Source: Agrostemma githago
Taxonomy: Eukaryota; Streptophyta; Magnoliopsida; Caryophyllales; Caryophyllaceae
Assembly: GCA_958450325.1 (NCBI GenBank)
Contig: OY288244.1
Coordinates: 30,730,424-30,794,423 of the forward strand
Direction of reading: 5' to 3'
DNA: 64,000 bases
Shown here: piece after piece, positions 57,895 through 64,000 of the stretch
How the letters are laid out: every line of letters starts with the position of its first letter
How positions within the stretch are numbered: the stretch's first letter is position 1
Notes under the pieces: generated by a model
The model's input: only the letters and a program-made list of their open reading frames with translations
Told to the model about the DNA's origin: nothing
Database searches by the model: none
Made by a program: the position numbers and the translations under genes

Positions 57895-58620
57895 CTAAGA
57901 GGAACTAGACTCTGAATCGGACACAGATTTGCTCGTCTCGGTGGATGCCCGTGGGTTGTCAGGATCTTCCTCAATATTCCGGGCATTCTCCTCTATAGGG
58001 TCGAGGTGGGAACAACCGATGGCGTTGCCGAAGGCTGCGTGAATGCTAAAAGGGTTTGTGGTATTGTTTGGTTTCTCGGGTGGAGGGAGGTTAATGGTCC
58101 CGTTTTCGATCATATCTTGTATGACATGTTTGAGCCGAAAGCAAGATTCGGTATCATGCCCGTTACCTTGGTGATATAGGCAATAAGCATTAGGGGTCCA
58201 ACTTTTGCTTCGTTTGCTGACTGGTGGGTCCGGAGTGGGACCCAAAGGTGAGAGTAACCCTCGATCGACTAGGCACTTAAGAGCTTCAATGTATGATGAG
58301 TTGATTGGAGTGAACTTTCTTGGTGACCTTCCTACTTTGTTGGGTGTGGCCTCGTAAGGTCTTGGTGTTCCTTCCGTATCGACTTTAGGAAGCTTTGATC
58401 GAGCAGAGCATTGGGGTAATCTATCTCAGATAGGCTTTTGGGCATGGTAATCGCTCGGGTTAACGTTTGTCTCGCTCTCGGTGTCTCTACTCTCAAGGAA
58501 GTTGAGGCGGCTATCGATGTAACGGACGGATAAAGTCAAACGGGTTACTGAAGTATGGATGTTGCGAACCAATTTGGCTAGGGTATTGACATCGCTGCGG
58601 ATGCTTGAATCTACCGACAT
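57895..58620 (-). pseudogene. Reduced gag of the second Tat element
   Basis: The N-terminal 64 codons (58620-58426) begin MSVDSSIRSDV and are helical. After a stop, the same strand continues with a stretch equivalent to the zone before the zinc block (about 58420-58250) and then an open frame 58245-57895 with the block YCLYHQGNGHDTESC and HVIQDMIENGTINLPP, clearly homologous to the Retand-like Gag near its residue 355. The capsid domain between is absent and the ORF ends in a Ser-rich tail before any protease. It could at most make a small RNA-binding fragment. Confidence 0.8.
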
Positions 58621-60243
58621 GTTGGGGAGTGATTCTAGTGGGAAAGGATAAAAAGGTCAGATCGGATCCACCGGATGACTTAGGGACTCGAGGAATGCTC
58701 GTGACTGAGCGACACGGGAATGAGACCCTTGACTTGCGGGTGTGCGTGGTTAATGATTTGGGGACTCGTGTGCTTTAGACTCTCGGTGTACTCGGCGAGA
58801 CGCCTATCGAGCTTTCTGTCTCTGTAACGAGACGATTTGACACAAACCTCGGTGGTGAGGTTTAAGAGGACATCACGAAATGAGATGACCCAAAATGTAA
58901 GATCTCGAGTAGAGGCGATCCTAGTATCTAACACGGACAGTTAATCACACGGTTGTACGACGTACAGAATTGATCGTGATCCCGGCTCTGGATCAAAGGA
59001 TTTTGATTTTTTTTTTGAAAGCGACCGATACTCGCGAAGGAAAGTCTTTTTCTTTGAAAAATGGTTTTGTAAAATTAGTGTGACGATGGTGTGGTATCAT
59101 CGTTAGTGATGCGGAATGTGCGTTGCTATGTGTGTGCGTCGGGAGTCCGGCGATAGCAAAAGTGTAAACGTTTTTTTTCCTTGAAAGGAACATGGTCCCT
59201 AGGTAGACCGGTTTCAAAAAAATGACGAAGTGACTTTTTTATCAAGACTACTATTAGCTTGTTCGATAGTGGATGTGTGTTGTGCTTTTAAAGGCGTGAC
59301 TAAATCCTTGTCAAGGGTTTAGGTAGTGAATAGTTTTTTTCCTGAAAAAGTTGTTGTTTTAAAAAAAAAACGAGTGATCCACATTTGTCGGTGGCAATAA
59401 TATTCGATAATGGATGGTGGTGTGTTGTGAAAAGTGTTTCGGGAATGTAACCGTTTTGGGTTCCTTGGCTTCATTAATTGAAGCTTCGGTTGTGTTGACG
59501 GTATGTGTGCAAAGAAAACTTCTTTTTTTTGAAAATAAAGTGTAACCGCTTGGTATGCCTTGATCCCATTAGTTGGGAGTCTCGGTAGTGTTAGCGGTGT
59601 TTGTTGTTTTGACGGGTTTTATTTTAGCCGTGTGACAACATTCGAAAATACATTTTTTTTTGAAAACGTCGAGTGTAAAATCTGCCATGACAATGGCATC
59701 TCAAGATTTTTTTTCTTTTTTTTTTAGAAATTATGACTTGACCGGTGTATCGGTGTTTCAGAAATCGTTTTGAAAAGATGAGATATTTTTCGAAAATGAA
59801 ATTGGGTGCGGTTGAATATGTTGGCGTGGTTGAATCCGGATTTTAGTGTTTTGGTTGGGTTGGATTGTTCAAACACGCTCCACATAACTAGGAATGCATA
59901 CACTCATGCAGGAAGTAGACTCGGGTAGGTTTAGGGTAGGCTACCGCCCACGAATAGTCTTTACTTAGGCATTGACAATGATCTAGGGAGACAAGTGTCA
60001 TACCGTCCGTTCCGAACTATCCACTTATTAATCCTGCGGGTTACGCGTTAGGCGGCCAGAGCGTCAACCGAGGATCTCTCCGCGCGTCCCTAAAGATCTT
60101 ACCGCGAAGAGGTCGATCGGTCTTGATATCGGTTAGGGTGGGCTTTTTAGGGCCAAAACCTGTAGTGACCACAACTAGGAACTAAGAGATGAGCTTCACC
60201 GACCTAGTTCAAGTTACACCACCACTGGAAACTTGTTTCCAAA
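58621..60243 (-). other. Leader region of the second Tat element
   Basis: About 1.6 kb between the primer site and gag on the minus strand. It contains repeated TTTTTTTGAAAA-like A/T tracts and no supported gene. Confidence 0.6.
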
Positions 60244-60261
60244 TCCCCAGTGGAGTCGCCA
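60244..60261 (-). other. Primer-binding site of the second Tat element (tRNA-Arg)
   Basis: The minus-strand sequence TGGCGACTCCACTGGGGA is a perfect complement of the plant tRNA-Arg(ACG) 3' end as I know it and is 3 nt from the LTR. Confidence 0.88.
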
Positions 60262-60264
60262 AAC

Positions 60265-63137
60265 TGTGGACGTCCGTCCGCACCGCCCGGAGCCCCGTGC
60301 GGGACCGACCCAGTTTTCAACGTGTGGCGACGGCCACCCACGCGGCCCCTCCCTGCCGGGGGCCGGTCCGATCTCGCATACGGGGGAAGTGTCGAACCTC
60401 GATTTGGATGACGATCCGGACTTGTACTAGACGGGTGCGGGCACCCGTGTTTTTGTTTGGGAATCGATCGAGTCGTGGTTGTAAATGTTTAAAGGCCTTT
60501 TTGTTTGGTAAGGCGACCTTTTTAGTGAACTGAAGTTGTCGTTGATTTGTGGAGTCGCCACCGAGTCGATTATAGGGACTCGAAAACCGTTCAAGTCAAC
60601 TTTGATCCCTTGCCGGCTCAAAGTTGAGTGGCACGGGACCTAAAGATAAAGACTTGTCCCCTTAAGAACTCCATGCCTGGAAGGACTCTCATTGCCAATG
60701 GTTTCGGACATCCGGAAACCGTCGATTCTGAGTAAGGGGTGAGTGTACGTATTGGGAAGCCAACATCCAATTGATGTCAGCACCCAATCCCGCCCGCACT
60801 ATAGCGGCCTCTACTAATCAATCGATGGGCTGATATCCTAGTTCTTTTTTTGTGGTGGAAGTACTGTAACATCCGTTGTTTTAATCCTATGCTTTTTGCT
60901 ATGTCAGTTGTTTTAAGGACAGTAAGTTTTGTCGTCAAAGTAGTTGTGTTTACATTCTTTGCATGTGATTTCACGTGACAAGCAGGCCATGAAAAGATGC
61001 AAGTAGGAGAGTAGAGAGTACTAGTATTATACGTATTAGCAAATCAGTTTTAACGCGATAATACGGATATTGGTCATTCTCGTGGTATACCTTACCTGGT
61101 ATTCTGCTTAAGATGCGTCGGTTCGGTATTAATATTGATGCGTCGAACCTAATAAGGCGAACACCGAGACTAATACGGAACCCGACCATCACTTTATTCA
61201 ATTTTAGTTGTTTACGTTTTGAATTCCGTGTTAGGTGATTTAGCATGCGATTATAAGGTCATAAAAACAATAAATCATACGAAAAACTATAAATGCGAAT
61301 GTAAGTAAATCACATAGTGAGGAGTTGCATCCTCGGAGTATACACTAAACGGGACTCGATGTATAGATAGTTTGAGAACGGATTTCGGAATTAATCGTGT
61401 CTATTTAGTGTGTTTTTGTGTTTGCGGTTGAAGTTGTGACGTTACGTGTTTTAGTAGATGTTTGTGGGCCTAGTGTCCACATCTAGTGTTGTCGTTGTGC
61501 ATAATAATAGAAAGTCCAAATATGGAAAGTTTTGTTTAAATGGCAACCTAGTGACGATATGACTTCGACAGGCGTATCCTCCTAGCTTGACCAGTTAATC
61601 CGGCAGAGTTCCGTTACCGTTTGACCTTCCCGCTGCTATTCCGGCAGAGCTTCGTTACTATTTGCTGATTCTGCGGCTAATCCGACAGAATCTGTGTACT
61701 AGTCTTGAGCTAGTCGATCACAGGCACCTCGGTATCGAGTGAAGTTGATCCGAATGAAGAAGCAACAAACCAAGAGTTCATTGAAATCACACTAGCTCCA
61801 AATGGTCCTAGTCCAACCCCCTTAGCCCCTCCTTCAAGTCTAGTAGTGTGCCTTCTTCAAGTGCTGAACTAGCTCGTGCAAGCACCTACTTGGACCATGT
61901 GCTCTAATCTGTTTTACAAGTCAAATAAACAAGACCATATGGATACATTAACTTGGGTTCACACTCATGCAAACAAGGGATGTGCACCGGATTTAATAGG
62001 CTGATTGTGTTCCCATTGATGCATTGTATCTTAGTGTCTAAGTTCTTTTCCTTTGCTTTGTTTGTATCACCCTCTTTAAGGGGCTTGACCATTCTGGTTG
62101 GGGATGTTTGTAGGCTATAAATAGCCATCCATTTGATGAATAAGATCATTCAACTTGCATAAAACAAACCTGAGTGAAGCTTGTGCTTTTCTTTTTCGTC
62201 TTTGTAGCTTACAAGACAAAGTACTAGAGTTAGTCGCGTTACAATCTCTATACTCACTATTTCAATCGAGTGTTTGAATTAACATCTGCTTTGTTGAGGT
62301 ATAGGTCTATCTCACTAAGCATACTATCCTTGGTTACATTCTATCATCCTTACAACAACCATTACATTCTGTTTTTGTTGCTTGTTTTTCGTTCATCTCA
62401 AAATACTATCAACCTCCATATAACTTGTTCAAAGTTCATTTTAACTCACATCAGAAGTGATCGAAGGTGAGGAGTAGCATCGATGTTGCTTTTATTGTCG
62501 GAACTACGATCGAGTGGATCGTTTGCCTCGGGTGTCGGAGTGCGAGTCCTTAACGATAGTTTAGAGGGAGAAGAGAGGATTGAATGATGTGATGAAATGG
62601 GGGCGTGAAGGGGGGTATTATTAGGTGTTTTCGGCCCTCGTCACCCATATAGGCGCCCGAGATGGGGCGTACTAAGACTCAGGCGCCTGGGTCCGGGTGT
62701 GGGAAGACCCAGGCGCGTCAGCTGGTGCGGTTGGAGTTCTGAGGATACGGTTTTGATACTTTCCAAAACCGAGAGGGAGGAGTGTGATATGTTTCTTGGG
62801 GATTAAGCTTACCTCGGGTTTGACCTAGCGCTGTGGATTTAGTGGGCCTCGGGTGTTCATCCCGAGGCTCGCTTGGCGCAGTGTTGACTCGGTTTGAGTT
62901 TCGGGACCGACTCGGGGTCCCGGTGTCAGAATTGACTCTAATTAGTGTCTATACGATCGTAACGACAGGACTAAAGCTGCCATCATGTTAGTTTAATTTG
63001 CCCTAGCAATTTATTTGATCCATTCTATAGATAAACTATCTAAAACACCGCGAACTCACGTCGCGTTGCAGTCCTATCGTCATCGGGTGTTTGTTGGGCA
63101 CTCCTGCAGCCACCAGGTCCAAATCTGGGTGTCTACA
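60265..63137 (-). repeat. 5' LTR of the second Tat element, carrying a solo LTR
   Basis: Same termini as 48348-50506. It is interrupted by 61746-62453; outside that insert the two LTRs align throughout with scattered substitutions and small indels. Confidence 0.93.
61746..62453. mobile_element. Solo LTR, 708 bp, probably copia
   Basis: Begins TGATCCGAATG and ends CTCACATCA with a perfect 5-bp TSD GAAGT (61741-61745 and 62454-62458). It is absent from the partner LTR at 49804. It has a TATA box in plus orientation (GCTATAAATAGCC, about 62115-62127), supporting transcription left to right. No internal region is present. The copia label is a guess from size and AT content. Confidence 0.82.
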
Positions 63138-63414
63138 GGTGGATACTCCCAAATTTGTCTACGTAGTCCAGGATCTCGTTCAATTTCATTTGAAGTAGAT
63201 GACGGTTCCATAGTTCTCGGTATTTTACTAGGTCTATTTTCAGGAAGTGGAGTTTCAATTCTCTCGTTGGGAATATCCGTTGATTGTTCATTTTCCTCAT
63301 TTGTCGATGTTTCACCAATTTTTCTCTTGAAGAATTCAGTAATCGTAGGTGTTCTTCCCATTATAAACTACATAAAATAAAAATGACATTATTTTTCGTT
63401 AATATAGTATTTTA

Positions 63415-63511
63415 TTCTTTCTGTTTCGATTATTTGTTTACTTTGATATTGTTTGTGAGTTGTATTTTAATCAAAGGTAAGCAAAGGACTGAGACGAAGA
63501 GACCGAGAGAG
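63415..63511. mobile_element. Short Stowaway-type MITE, 97 bp
   Basis: The left end TTCTTTCTGTTTCGATTATT and the complemented right end CTCTCTCGGTCTCTTCGTCT both match the Stowaway theme CTCCCTCCGTCTC. ATTTGTTTACTTTGAT and its inverted partner AATCAAAGGTAAGCAAA follow. It is flanked by TA (63413-63414 and 63512-63513). It lies about 50 bp upstream of the hAT transposase start. Confidence 0.72.
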
Positions 63512-63513
63512 TA

Positions 63514-64000
63514 TGTATTTATATTCCTTACTTGAATACTCGATTAAATTGATTATTCGTTCCAAAAATTCTAGTCATGATCAATTGAATTTTTTTTAAG
63601 ACAGATATGTCCATCTTAAAATTAAAATGAATCAAACAATTATCAATTATCCTATGGCCTACCCTTCATCAATTCTACTTTTCTACACACTGAATTGTCA
63701 TTTCTCAATTTTGTATCAAGTGTACTGTTCTCCAATTCTACACGCCTTCTCACTAATTTATTAAATATATCAATTGTCACTTTGTCAAGTCTAAGAGAGT
63801 TCACAGTTCTATTATCAATACTTTTCCTTTATTAGTCTATTTTTTTACACAACTCCCATAGTCCCATTTCTTATTTCATTATTTCTACTGACTACATCCA
63901 ACACTTAACTCTTCATTTCTCAATTCTCAATCCTCTTTCTCATCTTTTATTCCTCTAGTAATTTTTTTTTGAAGTGAAGATCAATTTCATTAATAATAAA
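63514..64000. other. AT-rich sequence to the window edge
   Basis: No gene or complete repeat recognised. The right end of the hAT element that carries the transposase would be expected here or beyond, but no CAGGG-type end was found. Confidence 0.55.

Larger units (their letters stand above)
48348..63137 (-). mobile_element. Tat-lineage LTR retrotransposon lacking pol, 14.8 kb including a solo LTR
   Basis: The LTRs start TGTGGACGTCC and end GGGTGTCTACA, with a perfect TSD GGTGG (48343-48347 and 63138-63142). The left LTR is 2159 bp; the right LTR is 2160 bp after removing a 708-bp solo LTR and its TSD. The minus strand carries only a reduced gag (57895-58620); no protease, RT, RNase H or integrase is recognisable. 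The plus strand has a decayed multi-exon plant-mobile-domain gene (52326-55132) and two minisatellites. It shares LTR termini, primer type, polypurine tract and downstream module with the Retand-like element, so it is a non-autonomous relative. Confidence 0.93.
46183..63361 (-). pseudogene. hAT transposase, MYM/TTF zinc-finger type, split by a Tat retrotransposon
   Basis: The N-terminus (63361-63143) has ITEFFKRK and a DPGLRRQIWEYPP-type block. The insert 48348-63137 plus one GGTGG copy must be removed. The frame then continues in phase at 48342 and runs through a TTF-type finger (WLEYSPEQDVAFCFVCFLF) with one in-frame TGA near 48230. The DUF4371-like transposase core follows in pieces (48149-47820, 47694-47419 with CIIVDEAGDVS and RGQGYDGANNMRG, 47348-46905), then the C-terminal hAT dimerisation region (46680-46183) with LLTLLVSSTSA. 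There, stop codons replace two residues of the usual SSTSAERAFS box. Frameshifts and stops separate the blocks, so it was already decaying or decayed after the Tat insertion. Family members are hAT-derived and sometimes annotated as zinc finger MYM-type protein 1-like. Confidence 0.9.

Overview
The window is nuclear DNA from a flowering plant and consists almost entirely of transposable elements. Evidence for a plant: retroelement primer sites match plant tRNA-Asp, tRNA-Arg and initiator tRNA-Met; the families are Ty3/gypsy Athila and Tat (Ogre/Retand type), Ty1/copia, hAT, Mutator-like, Stowaway and probably Helitron; and two elements carry plant-mobile-domain genes. I see no ordinary host gene. 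The species cannot be fixed from the sequence.

Left edge (1-2.5 kb): a decayed copia fragment on the minus strand, then a complete 739-bp hAT-type element (1740-2478) with an 8-bp target-site duplication (TSD).

Central nest (2532-44903): one hAT element whose ends are now 42 kb apart, both flanked by CTCTCAAT. A probable Helitron (3029-44630) fills most of it. Inside lies Athila copy A (4401-42172, plus, TSD TAAAT). Inside A is a solo Tat LTR (12599-40297, TSD CTTAC). Inside that is Athila copy B (13277-38650, minus, TSD GGTGT). Inside the 5' LTR of B is a full-length Tat/Retand-like element (21892-37622, minus, TSD CACCC). Except for the Helitron, every layer has a perfect TSD, and removing the inserts rejoins sequence that is uninterrupted in a paralogous copy. 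Both Athila copies carry only gag and protease. The Tat element carries gag-pro-RT-dual RNase H-integrase in a single frame broken only by stop codons, plus an antisense intron-containing plant-mobile-domain gene. A Mutator-like element (42503-43541) and a Stowaway MITE (43641-43899) sit in the right arm.

Right part (44.9-64 kb): a 222-bp MITE (45304-45525), then a decayed hAT transposase gene of the MYM/TTF zinc-finger type (minus, 46183-63361). It is split by a second Tat element (48348-63137, TSD GGTGG) that has lost pol and most of gag but keeps remnants of a multi-exon antisense plant-mobile-domain gene and two minisatellite arrays. Its 5' LTR contains another solo LTR (61746-62453, TSD GAAGT).

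Most unusual signal: 12-bp palindromes of the form arm-CG-RY-CG-arm, spaced mostly 20-23 bp apart (about two helical turns). They form arrays just upstream of the TATA box in the LTRs of two unrelated families (TCCCG/CGGGA arms in Athila, ACTCG/CGAGT arms in Tat). They recur in the 3' noncoding region of Athila and in the intron of the antisense gene of the Tat element.
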